Shown here: piece after piece, positions 44,134 through 52,720 of the stretch | Layout of the letters: every line of letters starts with the position of its first letter | Position numbering within the stretch: position 1 is the stretch's first letter | Origin: Promicromonospora soli | GTDB lineage: Bacteria > Actinomycetota > Actinomycetes > Actinomycetales > Cellulomonadaceae | Reading direction: 5' to 3' | Assembly: GCF_014653785.1 (NCBI RefSeq) | Contig: NZ_BNAS01000001.1 | Coordinates: 186,001 to 250,000 of the forward strand | Length of the DNA stretch: 64,000 nt | Notes under the pieces: generated by a model | What the model was told of the DNA's origin: nothing | What the model saw: the letters and a program-made list of their open reading frames with translations, nothing else | The model's database searches: none | Position numbers and translations under genes: made by a program

Positions 44134-44769
44134 TCAGCCGCCCGCAACCATGCTGACGAACAGCCCGTGCACGCGCGCGTCCCCCGTGATCTCAGGGTGG
44201 AATGCGGTGGCGAGCAGCGGCCCCTGCCGTGCTGCAACGATCCTACCGGCGGCCGCCACCGAACGGCCCTGCGTATCCACAGCAGGGATCCGGGCGAGCA
44301 CCTCGACGTCGGGCCCGGCCTCCTCGACCCAGGGAGCGCGGATGAACGCCGTGCGCACCGGGCCGCCGCTGCCCACGTCGGAGATGCCTGCGAAGTCGAG
44401 GTCGGTCTCGAACGAGTCGACCTGCCGCCCGAACGCGTTGCGCCGCACGACCATGTCCATGCCGCCGACGGTCTGCTGGTCGGCCGTGCCGTCCAGGATC
44501 CGGTCGGCGAGCAGGATCATCCCGGCGCACGAGCCGTACACCGGCAGCCCTTCCTTGATCCGGGCCTGGAGCAGCTCGTGCAGCTCGAAGATCCGCAGCA
44601 GCTTGTCGATGGTCGTCGACTCGCCGCCGGGGAGCACGAGCCCGTCGACGTCGGCCAGCTCGGCCGGGCGCCGCACGGTCACTGCGCGCGCACCCACGGA
44701 CTCGAGGACGGCCAGGTGTTCACGGACGTCGCCCTGCAGGGCGAGGACTCCGACGGTCGGGGTTGTCAC
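44134..44769 (-). CDS. pdxT: Glutaminase subunit of PLP synthase
   Basis: 211 residues of a class I glutamine amidotransferase. Nucleophile C81 in [19 protein letters not shown] is the oxyanion region; the His-Glu of the triad is in [13 protein letters not shown]. It hydrolyses glutamine to ammonia for PdxS in pyridoxal-5'-phosphate synthesis. The GTG at 44769 lies 8 bases after TAAGAT, compatible with a near-leaderless message; upstream in-frame codons overlap the Nudix gene. Normally next to pdxS; here the two are about 11.4 kb apart. Confidence 0.95.
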   Translation of the reverse strand: MTTPTVGVLALQGDVREHLAVLESVGARAVTVRRPAELADVDGLVLPGGESTTIDKLLRIFELHELLQARIKEGLPVYGSCAGMILLADRILDGTADQQTVGGMDMVVRRNAFGRQVDSFETDLDFAGISDVGSGGPVRTAFIRAPWVEEAGPDVEVLARIPAVDTQGRSVAAAGRIVAARQGPLLATAFHPEITGDARVHGLFVSMVAGG

Positions 44770-44812
44770 AACCGTCGATCTTACGTCGCCGCGGACCGGG
44801 GCAGGCACGCCG

Positions 44813-45472
44813 TCAGTCGTCGAACTGCTCGCCGAGGTGGCGGACCTCACCGTCCCAGCCGGCCACGAGATGGTCGATGACGTCCGGCAGCTCCGGCGGG
44901 AACACCTCCAGCGGCTGCTCCCGCAGCTGCGCCGCCGTCAGCCAGGCCATCTCGTCAAGGAGCTCACGCTCCGCGGCGGTCCAGCCGGCCGTCGTCACCT
45001 CGACCGCTACTGGTGTCCGCACCACGAAGAAGACCTCGTACTGGCGGCACGTCTCCGCGAAGAACTCGAAGATCCCCGTGCGGGTGAGCACGGGCCCCAC
45101 GAGGTCACCGGGCGCCAGGTCGATCCCCACCTCTTCGCGGGCCTCACGCAGCGCGGCCTGAACCGGTGTCTCCCCCGCGTCGATCCCGCCGCCGACCGTG
45201 AACCACCAGGACCGTTCCGGCTGGTTCACGTCGTGCCCACGGATCATAAGGACGCGGCCGTCGTCGTCCATCAGGATGACGCGGGCCGCTGAGCGCTCGC
45301 GGATACCGTCCGGCCCCGGCACCCATTCGTCCCCGAGGGACGAGGTGCTGGCCGGCGGGGTACCGAGGCCGGACGGCTGCGACGAGACGTCTGTCACCAG
45401 CCACGCTCCGCCCGGCGGACGGGAGCCGGCCTCTCCTCGACGTTGTTCAGAGCTGTCGCTGCGCCAGGTCAT
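44813..45472 (-). CDS. Nudix hydrolase
   Basis: 219 residues. The Nudix box [23 protein letters not shown] (key residues G, E-T, REAREE) lies near residues 94-116 and binds metal to hydrolyse a nucleoside diphosphate-linked substrate, unknown here. A Pro/Ser-rich stretch of about 55 residues precedes the domain. The ATG at 45472 is supported by TATCGT 7 bases upstream (leaderless). It opens the accessory block between pdxT and pdxS. Confidence 0.85.
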   Translation of the reverse strand: MTWRSDSSEQRRGEAGSRPPGGAWLVTDVSSQPSGLGTPPASTSSLGDEWVPGPDGIRERSAARVILMDDDGRVLMIRGHDVNQPERSWWFTVGGGIDAGETPVQAALREAREEVGIDLAPGDLVGPVLTRTGIFEFFAETCRQYEVFFVVRTPVAVEVTTAGWTAAERELLDEMAWLTAAQLREQPLEVFPPELPDVIDHLVAGWDGEVRHLGEQFDD

Positions 45473-45479
45473 GCCGCTG

Positions 45480-45485
45480 ACGATA
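45480..45485 (-). promoter_or_regulatory. -10 of the leaderless Nudix gene
   Basis: TATCGT on the minus strand, then 7 bases, then the ATG at 45472. No ribosome-binding site. Confidence 0.55.
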
Positions 45486-45595
45486 CGTTCGCACCGGGCA
45501 AAGTCCTACACCGGGCGGCCGTGCCCGCGCAGCACGCGACCGTCTGGCCGAACCACTACCCCCCACACGACAGAACTCGGCGTGGGCAGTTCAGT

Positions 45596-48121
45596 TCACT
45601 GGCGAGGCTTTAGTCGTTTGGTGGGGACGGCGGTGAGTGGATCTTCCGGCCACGGATGGCGGGGGTAGCGGGCTCGCATGTCGGCCCGGACCTGCGGATA
45701 GCCCTGCTTCCAGAACGAGGCGAGATCGCTCGTGATCGCGACCGGACGCTGTGCGGGCGACAACAGGTGCAGCACGACGGGGACGCGCCCGTCCGCGACG
45801 GCCGGCGTGGCGGTCCAGCCGAATACCTCCTGCAGCTTCACTGCGAGGACCGGCGGCTCGACACCGTCGTACGCGAGCCGGACCTCGGAGCCCGATGGGA
45901 CCTGGAGCCGTTCCGGTGCGAGCTCGCCGAACCGGGCTGCCGCAGGCCAGGGCAGCAGCCGCCGCAGCGCCGACGCCACGTCGATGCGGGCAAGGTCGCG
46001 CGAGCCGCGCACCGAGGCGAGCTCGGTACCCAGCCACCCGTCGAGATCGGCCAGCAGCGCCTCGTCGTCGACCGCAGGCCACGGGGCGCCCAGGTGGGCG
46101 TGGCAGAAGGCGCGCCGCTCCCGCAGGGCGAGTGCGGCCTCTGACCAGCGCAGTACGGACAGACCGCTGCGCCGGATACCGTCGCGCACGGCCGCCTGGA
46201 CGAGCACGGGGTCGGGATTGGTCAGCGGGACGTCGCCGAGCACGATCGCGCCGAGCGTCTCCACGCGCCGCGTCACGATCCGGCCGTCGTCCCAGCGGAT
46301 CTGGTCGGTGGTCGAGACGAGGTCGCCTGCGATGTCTCGCGCGGTCTGCTCGTCGATCGGCGCGGCGGAACGGATCCTGGCGTCGGCGCGACCCGGTGCC
46401 CGGTCAGCGACCGCGACGGCCAGCCAGGTCGTGGTCCGCAAGGGCGATTGCGGATCCAGGGCGGCACCCGTGCCACCGGACATCTGGTAGGTCGCCGAGT
46501 CGGTCCCCCGGGCCCGCGCGATCCGGTCCGGATACGCCAGCCCCACCACGATTCCCGCTGCGAGATCGTCCGGGACGCCCCGCGTCCCCCGGCCAGCCTG
46601 CCCACCCGACGGGTCGCCGGACGTCGTGCCTCGGCCGAGGCGCTTCGTCTCTTCGCGCCAGCGGGCCGTGGCTCCGCGGTCCGCGCCGCTGCGAAGGGCT
46701 CGCCAGCGGGCCGGCAGGTCATCGCCGGAGCCGCGGCCGGAGTCGTCCGACAGCATCGCGACGACCTCGCGCGCCCGGTCGGCGCCGACCCGCGGCGCCC
46801 CGTCCAGCAACGCACGAGCAAGGCGAGGATGCGCCCCGACCGCCCTCATCCGCCGGCCCCGCTCGGTGATCCGGCCGTCGTCGTCCAAGGCGTCGATGCG
46901 GCGCAGCAGCTCGGTGGCCGCGGTCATCGCCGGCGCCGGCGGCGCGTCGAGCAAGGTCAGACCGTCACCAGCGGGCGCGCCCCACGCCGCGAGGTCGAGG
47001 GCGAAAGCTGCCAGGTCGGCGATCGCGATCTCCGGCGCCGGATGATCGTCGAGACGGCCGTGGTCGGTGGCGGACCAGCACCGGTAGACCCGGCCAGGCG
47101 CCTCCCGCCCGGCGCGACCCGCTCGCTGGTCGGCCGACGACCTCGACACCCGGCAGGTGACCAACGCACCGAGCCCACGGGACTGATCGGTCCGCGGCTC
47201 CCGGGCAAGACCCGCGTCGACCACGACCCTGACCCCGGGCACGGTCAGCGAACTCTCCGCGACCGACGTGGTGACCACGATCCGGCGAGTGGCGGCCGGC
47301 GCCAGCGCGCGGTCCTGTTCAGCCCTCGACTGGCGACCGAACAACGGCAGGACGTTCTCACCGGCCAACCGGCGGGTCACACCGTTGATCTCCCCCTCCC
47401 CCGGGACGAACACGAGGATGTCGCCGTCGTTCTCCGTCAGGGCACGCCGGACGACGGCCGCGACGTGGTCCAGCAGACGCGGGTCGACCCGCCCACCGGG
47501 CAGCAGCGGCACGGCGACCGGGGGTGGGGCCCACTCGACCGCCACGTCGAACAGCGCGGCATTTGCGGTGATCACGGGCGCCGGAACGTCCGTGCCCAGT
47601 GCGCGGCTCAGCTTGACCGTGTCCGCCGTGGCCGAGGTCGCGACGATCGCCAGGTCCTCCCGGAGATTCGCCCGGATGTCGACGCAGAGCGCGAGCAGCA
47701 GATCGGCATCGAGGTGCCGCTCGTGGCACTCGTCGATCACGATCGCGGCGACACCCGGCAGCTCCGGGTCCTGCTGCAGACGCCGGACTAGGAGCCCCGT
47801 CGTCACCACCTCGACTCGGAGTCCCTTGCCGCCGCTGCGTTCACCGCGCATCGCGTAGCCGATCCGCTGCCCGAGCGGTTCGCCGACCAGCATCGCCAGG
47901 CGAGCAGCAGCCGCACGGGTTGCCATTCTTCGCGGCTCGGCGACGATGATCGTGCCCCCGAGCGCGTCGGCCAGCGCAAGCGGGAGCAGCGAGGTCTTCC
48001 CCGATCCAGGCGGCGCGACCAGCACCGCTGTACCGTGCGACCGCACCGCGTCGACCGCGGCAGGCAGCACCGCCCGGACGGGCAGGTCCGCCCCGGGCAC
48101 CGACGGTTCAGGCAGCAGCAC
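45596..48121 (-). CDS. hrpB: ATP-dependent helicase HrpB
   Basis: 841 residues of the DEAH/RHA helicase family. Walker A APPGSGKT (36-43), DECH box (130-133), ATSAT motif III, and QRAGRAGREAPGRVYRCW motif VI. The C-terminal half has the HrpB-specific domain (about 480-835), with LRLAYDGVEPPVLAVKLQEVFGW-type sequence near the end. The cellular role of HrpB is poorly defined; RNA handling is likely. The GTG start lies 6 bases after TACCGT, so leaderless. Confidence 0.93.
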   Translation of the reverse strand: MLLPEPSVPGADLPVRAVLPAAVDAVRSHGTAVLVAPPGSGKTSLLPLALADALGGTIIVAEPRRMATRAAAARLAMLVGEPLGQRIGYAMRGERSGGKGLRVEVVTTGLLVRRLQQDPELPGVAAIVIDECHERHLDADLLLALCVDIRANLREDLAIVATSATADTVKLSRALGTDVPAPVITANAALFDVAVEWAPPPVAVPLLPGGRVDPRLLDHVAAVVRRALTENDGDILVFVPGEGEINGVTRRLAGENVLPLFGRQSRAEQDRALAPAATRRIVVTTSVAESSLTVPGVRVVVDAGLAREPRTDQSRGLGALVTCRVSRSSADQRAGRAGREAPGRVYRCWSATDHGRLDDHPAPEIAIADLAAFALDLAAWGAPAGDGLTLLDAPPAPAMTAATELLRRIDALDDDGRITERGRRMRAVGAHPRLARALLDGAPRVGADRAREVVAMLSDDSGRGSGDDLPARWRALRSGADRGATARWREETKRLGRGTTSGDPSGGQAGRGTRGVPDDLAAGIVVGLAYPDRIARARGTDSATYQMSGGTGAALDPQSPLRTTTWLAVAVADRAPGRADARIRSAAPIDEQTARDIAGDLVSTTDQIRWDDGRIVTRRVETLGAIVLGDVPLTNPDPVLVQAAVRDGIRRSGLSVLRWSEAALALRERRAFCHAHLGAPWPAVDDEALLADLDGWLGTELASVRGSRDLARIDVASALRRLLPWPAAARFGELAPERLQVPSGSEVRLAYDGVEPPVLAVKLQEVFGWTATPAVADGRVPVVLHLLSPAQRPVAITSDLASFWKQGYPQVRADMRARYPRHPWPEDPLTAVPTKRLKPRQ

Positions 48122-48127
48122 GCCCTG

Positions 48128-48133
48128 ACGGTA
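48128..48133 (-). promoter_or_regulatory. -10 of leaderless hrpB
   Basis: TACCGT on the minus strand, then 6 bases, then the hrpB GTG at 48121. Confidence 0.55.
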
Positions 48134-48152
48134 ACCGACCGCTCACCCCCTG

Positions 48153-48168
48153 CGAGAATGCGTTCTCG
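48153..48168. promoter_or_regulatory. Inverted repeat at the start of the gene at 48168
   Basis: CGAGAA-TGCG-TTCTCG is a perfect 6-base inverted repeat that ends on the first base of the GTG at 48168, in the 46-base gap to divergent hrpB. GAGAAT (48154-48159) may be the -10 for the rightward gene. It could be an operator for both genes. Confidence 0.45.
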
Positions 48169-49034
48169 TGAACCATCTGCTGGACCTCGGGTCCCGGAAG
48201 TTCTGGCGACTGGTCGGCAAGCCCGTCGACCTCGCCACGCACCACTCCTGGTTGCGCGCCCCGATGAGTCATTCGTCCACGGTCGGGGACGGCTGGCTCG
48301 CCGCCGAGGCCGCGCACCACGGCGGCACGGTCGACGACGCCCCCGCGACCACGGATCCGTCAGCAGGCCCGGCGCCCGGCCTGCTTCCGGCGATGACGGT
48401 CCTCGACGGTCCCGGGTTCGACGCCGCCCGGCTGGATCCGCAGATCCGCGACTTCTACGAGCACACCGCCGCCTGGCACATGGAGGTGTGGACCGGATGG
48501 TCGCCGCTGTTCTGGCCGGCGGGTGAGCTGATCGCGCGATTGTTCGCCCGCCGGGTCGAGCAGCTTTCTCTCCCGATGCGCCCGCTCGACGTCGCGCACG
48601 GCATGGACAGCCGCGTCCGCGTGATCCGCGACCGGGACGGCGAGCAGGTGGGCGCCGCGTGGCTGCGGACGCTCAAGCCGTCGGGCCGCTACGTGTTCAG
48701 CGGCTGCTACTCGGCGCGTCGGATTCCCGGCGCAGCGCGGCCGAGCGTCCACGTCGCGTTCCCGCTCGAGTCCGGCAACGTCCAGGTCTTCCTGCGGCCC
48801 GCCGTCACCGACGAGGGCGGGCTCGTCCTGGAGTCGCCCCCGGGACGGTTCGGGCAGGACGGCGCGTACGTCGTCGTCCACGACGGCGGACGGGACTTCG
48901 CAGCGCGCGTCCCGCTCCACGAGACCTTCCGCCTGTACCGCGACCCGTACGGGGTGCTCCGCACCGACCACGAGCTGCGGATGTGGCGCACCTGGATGAT
49001 GCGCCTGCACTACAAGATGGAGCACGCCAGATGA
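48168..49034 (+). CDS. Conserved-looking protein of unknown function
   Basis: 288 residues, no signal peptide, no membrane segment. The sequence looks like a genuine compact protein (AWHMEVWTGWSPLFWPAGELI, DSRVRVIRDRDGEQVGAAWLRTL, GRYVFSGCYSARRIPGAARPSVHVAFPLESGNVQVFLRP, RTDHELRMWRTWMMRLHYKMEH). I do not recognise the family; the latter half looks beta-rich. The start is a GTG in a divergent promoter shared with hrpB. Confidence 0.65.
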   Translation: MNHLLDLGSRKFWRLVGKPVDLATHHSWLRAPMSHSSTVGDGWLAAEAAHHGGTVDDAPATTDPSAGPAPGLLPAMTVLDGPGFDAARLDPQIRDFYEHTAAWHMEVWTGWSPLFWPAGELIARLFARRVEQLSLPMRPLDVAHGMDSRVRVIRDRDGEQVGAAWLRTLKPSGRYVFSGCYSARRIPGAARPSVHVAFPLESGNVQVFLRPAVTDEGGLVLESPPGRFGQDGAYVVVHDGGRDFAARVPLHETFRLYRDPYGVLRTDHELRMWRTWMMRLHYKMEHAR

Positions 49035-49239
49035 ACCACACCTTCCACCCACCGAGATGCCGGCCGCCGTGGTGCGCGACCACCCCGGCACCACGCTCGC
49101 CCTGGCCGCCTTCCGACCGCTCTCGGAGCACGGCGCCTGGGGGGCGGACCGGGATCGTTCCGCTGAGCTGATCGGGCTTCAGGACCAACGAGACGGCGGA
49201 GGAACCGCCTCCTCCATCGCCCACCCGCCAGGTCGACCC

Positions 49240-49581
49240 TTACAAGTCCACGACGCGTCGAAGGCCGGCGTCGACGGCGTCCATCAGGTTGTCAGGAAGC
49301 GCAAATCCGGTGGCGTCGATGTCGGCGCGATCCACGGTCATCGGCTGGGACACGTTGACGACCGAGTCCTTCGGCAGCCCGGACGCCAGAGCCGGGAGGA
49401 ACACGTTGCCAGGGTGCCGCGCATGGGCCGTGTTGGATGTGATCGGCAGGACGACGACAGTCGCGATGCGGGACTTGTTGTACTGGTCGGACTGCACGAC
49501 GACGGCTGGGCGCCGCTTGGCCGGAACGCTTCCCCGGGGTTCTCCGAAGTCGACCCAGCACACCTCCGCGCGCCGGATCAC
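49240..49581 (-). CDS. mazF: MazF/PemK-type toxin
   Basis: 113 residues. The CcdB/MazF fold motifs AEVCWVDFGEPRGSVPAKRRPAVVVQSD and TVVVLPITSN are visible, with VNVSQPMTVDRADI in the second half; the conserved Arg after PAKR and the Thr/Ser of the active site are kept. Members cut mRNA at short sequences. It starts at a GTG (49581) overlapping the antitoxin stop as GTGA; a second GTG follows directly. Antitoxin first and toxin second is the usual order. Confidence 0.88.
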   Translation of the reverse strand: MIRRAEVCWVDFGEPRGSVPAKRRPAVVVQSDQYNKSRIATVVVLPITSNTAHARHPGNVFLPALASGLPKDSVVNVSQPMTVDRADIDATGFALPDNLMDAVDAGLRRVVDL

Positions 49582-49826
49582 CACTCGTCCGAGGCCTCGA
49601 CCAGGCGGGCGTTCGCAGTGCGACGGAAGTCGGCGGTGTCGTCGCCGGGCTGGCCGATGGCCTCGATAGCGTCGTCGATCTGGGCGGTCAGGTCCGCACC
49701 GGTCAGCTCGTCGGCGTAGTGCTCGGCAGCACGCCTGTAGAACTCCGACCGCGTCATGCCGTGCTTCTGGGCGATGTGGTCGAAGCGTTCGGCCGTGTGG
49801 TCCGGGAGGCTGATCGCTGTCTTCAT
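49578..49826 (-). CDS. Ribbon-helix-helix antitoxin (MazE-type)
   Basis: 82 residues. Residues 1-45 (MKTAISLPDHTAERFDHIAQ, then GMTRSEFYRRAAEHYADEL) are a ribbon-helix-helix DNA-binding domain with the short N-terminal strand KTAISLP; the acidic rest (QPGDDTADF...EASDEW) is the flexible part that wraps the toxin. It should repress its own promoter and neutralise MazF. Confidence 0.85.
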   Translation of the reverse strand: MKTAISLPDHTAERFDHIAQKHGMTRSEFYRRAAEHYADELTGADLTAQIDDAIEAIGQPGDDTADFRRTANARLVEASDEW

Positions 49827-49847
49827 GAAGCAACGGTATAACTTTTT

Positions 49848-50456
49848 CTACCGCCCCGCCAGAGAGGCAAGCCACAATGAACCACGCGCCGTTCGGAAGT
49901 CGCTCTGAAGATCGGTAGCGACCTTCAGTGAGTCCTGGAACGAGGCAACGACCATGGGATCGGGATCGAAGGGCGGAGAACCACCCAGGTGGGTGATGGC
50001 CGCCGATACGAACCCCGTGGTTCCGAGGTCATCACGGCCATCGGGACGCGCAACGAACGACTGCATCCCCGCGACGGCGTCCGACCCAGTGATCAGCGCG
50101 CTGACGACCGCCAAGGGGCCTGCAGCATGGGAGGGCCCGTCGATCCACGCCGCGGCGACTGCCTCGCGAACTCTGTCGACGGGTACCGCCAGAGCGAACC
50201 ACGCGCCCATGGTCTGTTCACGCCACCCGCCGCTCAGGAGCAGCCATTCCACCTGCTCGGAAGTCAGTCCCCTACCCGCTCTGATCAGCCTTCGCCGGAA
50301 CCGAGGTGCAGCGCCCGGATCAACTTCGGTCGGCGCCTCCACCAGGTACATCTTCAGGTAGAACGGCCGAACCAGCCGCCTGATCAGCCGGACCTCTTCA
50401 CGCGAGTAGAGCATCGAGGTGCGCCCCCACTCCTGGCCCCGGTCAGCGCCACTCAT
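49848..50456 (-). CDS. Unknown protein, DUF6000-like
   Basis: 202 residues, soluble. LVRPFYLKMYLV near the start, LLLSGGWREQTMGAWFALAVPVD in the middle and GTTGFVSAAITHLGGSP resemble proteins annotated DUF6000, whose function is unknown. The ATG overlaps the upstream membrane-protein stop as ATGA, so the two are cotranscribed. It ends 22 bases from the antitoxin start. Tentative family call. Confidence 0.5.
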   Translation of the reverse strand: MSGADRGQEWGRTSMLYSREEVRLIRRLVRPFYLKMYLVEAPTEVDPGAAPRFRRRLIRAGRGLTSEQVEWLLLSGGWREQTMGAWFALAVPVDRVREAVAAAWIDGPSHAAGPLAVVSALITGSDAVAGMQSFVARPDGRDDLGTTGFVSAAITHLGGSPPFDPDPMVVASFQDSLKVATDLQSDFRTARGSLWLASLAGR

Positions 50457-50866
50457 ACTCCGACGACGGCGCGGTCTTGGTGGACAACAGAGTTCTCGGC
50501 GAGTCGAACCGCCCCGCGAACAATGCGGAGACCGAACCACACCGACGCGATCACCGCCCACGCGGGGAGTCCGACAACCGCGATTCTGGCCGACCAGGCC
50601 AGGGCTTCGATGATGGTCATCGCCGGTTCGCGAACCCCGACCGCGACGTAGGCGAGCACCGTGTACACGATGCCCACGACCGTCGCCACGACGAGCATGA
50701 GCGGCAGAGCGAACGGTCCACCCGTGGACGTGTCGGTGAGGATCGCGACCACGACCAGGACCATGTAGAGCGGAATCGCCAGCAGCGGATAGATCAGCAC
50801 TGCGGCGGCTCCACCGCCCCCGAAGGACACGAGCGAGAACGCCCACGACACGAGCCTTCTGATCAC
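50453..50866 (-). CDS. Small membrane protein, unknown
   Basis: 137 residues with about four hydrophobic segments (residues about 8-45, 52-75, 85-115). The GTG at 50866 follows GGAGGATCAC, a clear ribosome-binding site. It is translated ahead of the DUF6000-like gene, overlapping as ATGA. No family was recognised. Confidence 0.65.
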   Translation of the reverse strand: MIRRLVSWAFSLVSFGGGGAAAVLIYPLLAIPLYMVLVVVAILTDTSTGGPFALPLMLVVATVVGIVYTVLAYVAVGVREPAMTIIEALAWSARIAVVGLPAWAVIASVWFGLRIVRGAVRLAENSVVHQDRAVVGV

Positions 50867-50988
50867 GTGATCCTCCAGCCGAAACCGTGCCCTGTCGACG
50901 CACCGGCATGGCTCCGGCCAGCCGAGTCTTGCCGAACCCCCGTCCATTGACAACAGACAGGGCGGCGGTTTCCTGGGGAGAAGGTCAG

Positions 50989-50994
50989 TAGGCT
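50989..50994 (+). promoter_or_regulatory. -10 of the leaderless methyltransferase
   Basis: TAGGCT, then CTCGGC, then the GTG at 51001. Confidence 0.55.
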
Positions 50995-51000
50995 CTCGGC

Positions 51001-51780
51001 GTGAGTCGTCGACGACAGCCCTCGAACCAGAGTGAAGCGTTCTACTCGCACGCGAGGCTGTACGACCTGATGTTCCCGGGCGGCGGGCCCTCGGTCGACT
51101 TCTACCGGGCCGACGCGAAACGGCAAGGCGGGCGCGTGCTGGAACTCGCGTGCGGCACCGGGCGCAAGCTGATCCCCATCGCGTCCGACGGGCAGCAGTG
51201 CGTCGGCCTGGACCTCTCGGCAGACATGCTGGCCGAGGCCCGCCGCAAGGCGAACGAGCGCGGTGTCGGGGTGGAGTGGATCCAGGGCGACATGCGGGAC
51301 TTCGATCTGGGCCGCACATTCAACTACGTGTTCATCGCAGCCAACTCTCTGCTGCATCTGCACGAAGCCGAGGATCTGGTGAGCTGCTTCCGGTCGATTC
51401 GAAGACACCTGGCACCTGGAGCAAGGTTCGTCCTCGATGTATTCAACCCGAGCGTGCGGCTACTTGCCGAAGCCGATGGGGTGCGACGCAACCGGAAGTC
51501 GCTGTCGTTCAGGGACCCGGACCGTGGCGACGTCAGCGTCGATGTCGCCGATACCTACGACGCGTCCGCGCAGGTAACACGCGGGACGTGGCACCTCTCG
51601 ACCAGCTCCGAGCCAGACTTCGTCGTCGCACCGCTCGAGATCAGGAGCATCTTCCCGCAGGAGCTGCCACTGCTCCTCTCGCTCGGCGGCCTCCAGCTCG
51701 TCGAACGCTTCGGCGACTGGTCCGGTCGCCCATTTGCCATGGATGCTCCCCTTCAACTCTGCATCTGCGAGTCCGCTTGA
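51001..51780 (+). CDS. SAM-dependent methyltransferase, class I
   Basis: 259 residues. Motif I VLELACGTGRKLIPIA binds S-adenosylmethionine; GLDLSADMLAEARRKA supplies the acidic ribose ligand; WIQGDMRDFDLGRTFNYVF and the LLHLHEAEDLVSCFRSIRRHLAPGARFVLDVF segment continue the Rossmann fold. The substrate is unknown. The GTG start is supported by the leaderless promoter at 50989. It is convergent with the APH-like gene. Confidence 0.85.
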   Translation: MSRRRQPSNQSEAFYSHARLYDLMFPGGGPSVDFYRADAKRQGGRVLELACGTGRKLIPIASDGQQCVGLDLSADMLAEARRKANERGVGVEWIQGDMRDFDLGRTFNYVFIAANSLLHLHEAEDLVSCFRSIRRHLAPGARFVLDVFNPSVRLLAEADGVRRNRKSLSFRDPDRGDVSVDVADTYDASAQVTRGTWHLSTSSEPDFVVAPLEIRSIFPQELPLLLSLGGLQLVERFGDWSGRPFAMDAPLQLCICESA

Positions 51781-51793
51781 TCTTCAGCGATTT

Positions 51794-52660
51794 CTACAGA
51801 CCGTCCAGTCGCCGGGTCACCGTGTCGAGCGTCGGCCACGGAGGACCCTCGCGCAGCAAGCGCAGGAGCTCCTCCCCGAACCGCCTCCCGTTCGGAAACT
51901 GGTCATCGAGGTCCCAACGCCACGCGGCGACCATCGCGATGACGAGCTGCCGGCACTCGTCCAGCAGCCCTTGGTCAAGGCCCGGGTAGTGCTCGCAGAC
52001 CGCCTCGGGAACATGGGCGAGATCGAACTCGACGGGCCCGCGGCAGCACGTCTCGAGGTCGATGAGCAATGAGCCGTTCGTCGTGCTGAGCACATTGCCC
52101 GGATGCGGCTCGCCGTGGAGCAGCTGTTCCACGGCGCCGCGGTCGTCGATCGCTCGTCGCAGGCTCGCCAGCCTGCCGCCGAGGAATACGCGGTCCGCGT
52201 CGGCCAGCGCCGGCGAGCGGTCCGGGTCGGCGACGATTTCTTCCGCCTCCGTGATCCGGTCGGTGAACCTCGGGCTCGGCACGTCGACCTTGCGCATGCC
52301 GTCGTGCAACTGCTCCAGCGCCTTGGCGTAGTCGGCTGGTGAGGTGTGGGGTGTCACGGGCTCGTAGTAGGTCCACAGCGTCACTGCGAAGCCATCCCGC
52401 GTGTACACACGCGGGTCCGCCCTCGGCTCCAACCGGCCCGCCGGGCTTCCGACGTCGGCGAGCCGCTGAGCGAGCTCGACCTCGAACTGTGCGACCTCTT
52501 GCCCCAGAGGGGCGACCCGAGCAAGGACGTCGCATGGCATCAGCCGCAGTGCCAGCTTGTTCGAGTTATGGAGAACGATGGCGTCCTTGGCAGGCAGGTC
52601 CAGCGATGCGGCGACCGAGGTCGCAGCCGCGATCGCACGGGTCACGTCGGTCATCTCCAC
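51794..52660 (-). CDS. Aminoglycoside-phosphotransferase-fold kinase
   Basis: 288 residues. The catalytic loop is LLHGEPHPGNVL, where the usual HGD is HGE, seen in several APH-fold families; the metal-binding LLIDLETCCRGPVEFDLAHV follows. The N-terminal lobe has KLALRLMPCDVLARV with the ATP lysine or equivalent. Substrates of this family include aminoglycosides, macrolides and metabolites, and nothing here identifies one. The start may be the GTG at 52660 or the ATG two codons later. Confidence 0.8.
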   Translation of the reverse strand: MEMTDVTRAIAAATSVAASLDLPAKDAIVLHNSNKLALRLMPCDVLARVAPLGQEVAQFEVELAQRLADVGSPAGRLEPRADPRVYTRDGFAVTLWTYYEPVTPHTSPADYAKALEQLHDGMRKVDVPSPRFTDRITEAEEIVADPDRSPALADADRVFLGGRLASLRRAIDDRGAVEQLLHGEPHPGNVLSTTNGSLLIDLETCCRGPVEFDLAHVPEAVCEHYPGLDQGLLDECRQLVIAMVAAWRWDLDDQFPNGRRFGEELLRLLREGPPWPTLDTVTRRLDGL

Positions 52661-52720
52661 CGACGAATCTTGGCACGGACGAGCGGGAGAGCGACCAGAT
52701 CTTTGGGGACCGGTCCCGAG

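Noticed and set aside
49035-49239. A gene fragment starting at the ATG at 49052 (MPAAVVRDHPGTTLALAAFRPLSEHG...).
   Set aside because: The frame looks protein-like for about 35 residues but has no ribosome-binding site and runs antisense into mazF; a decayed remnant cannot be excluded but is not supported.
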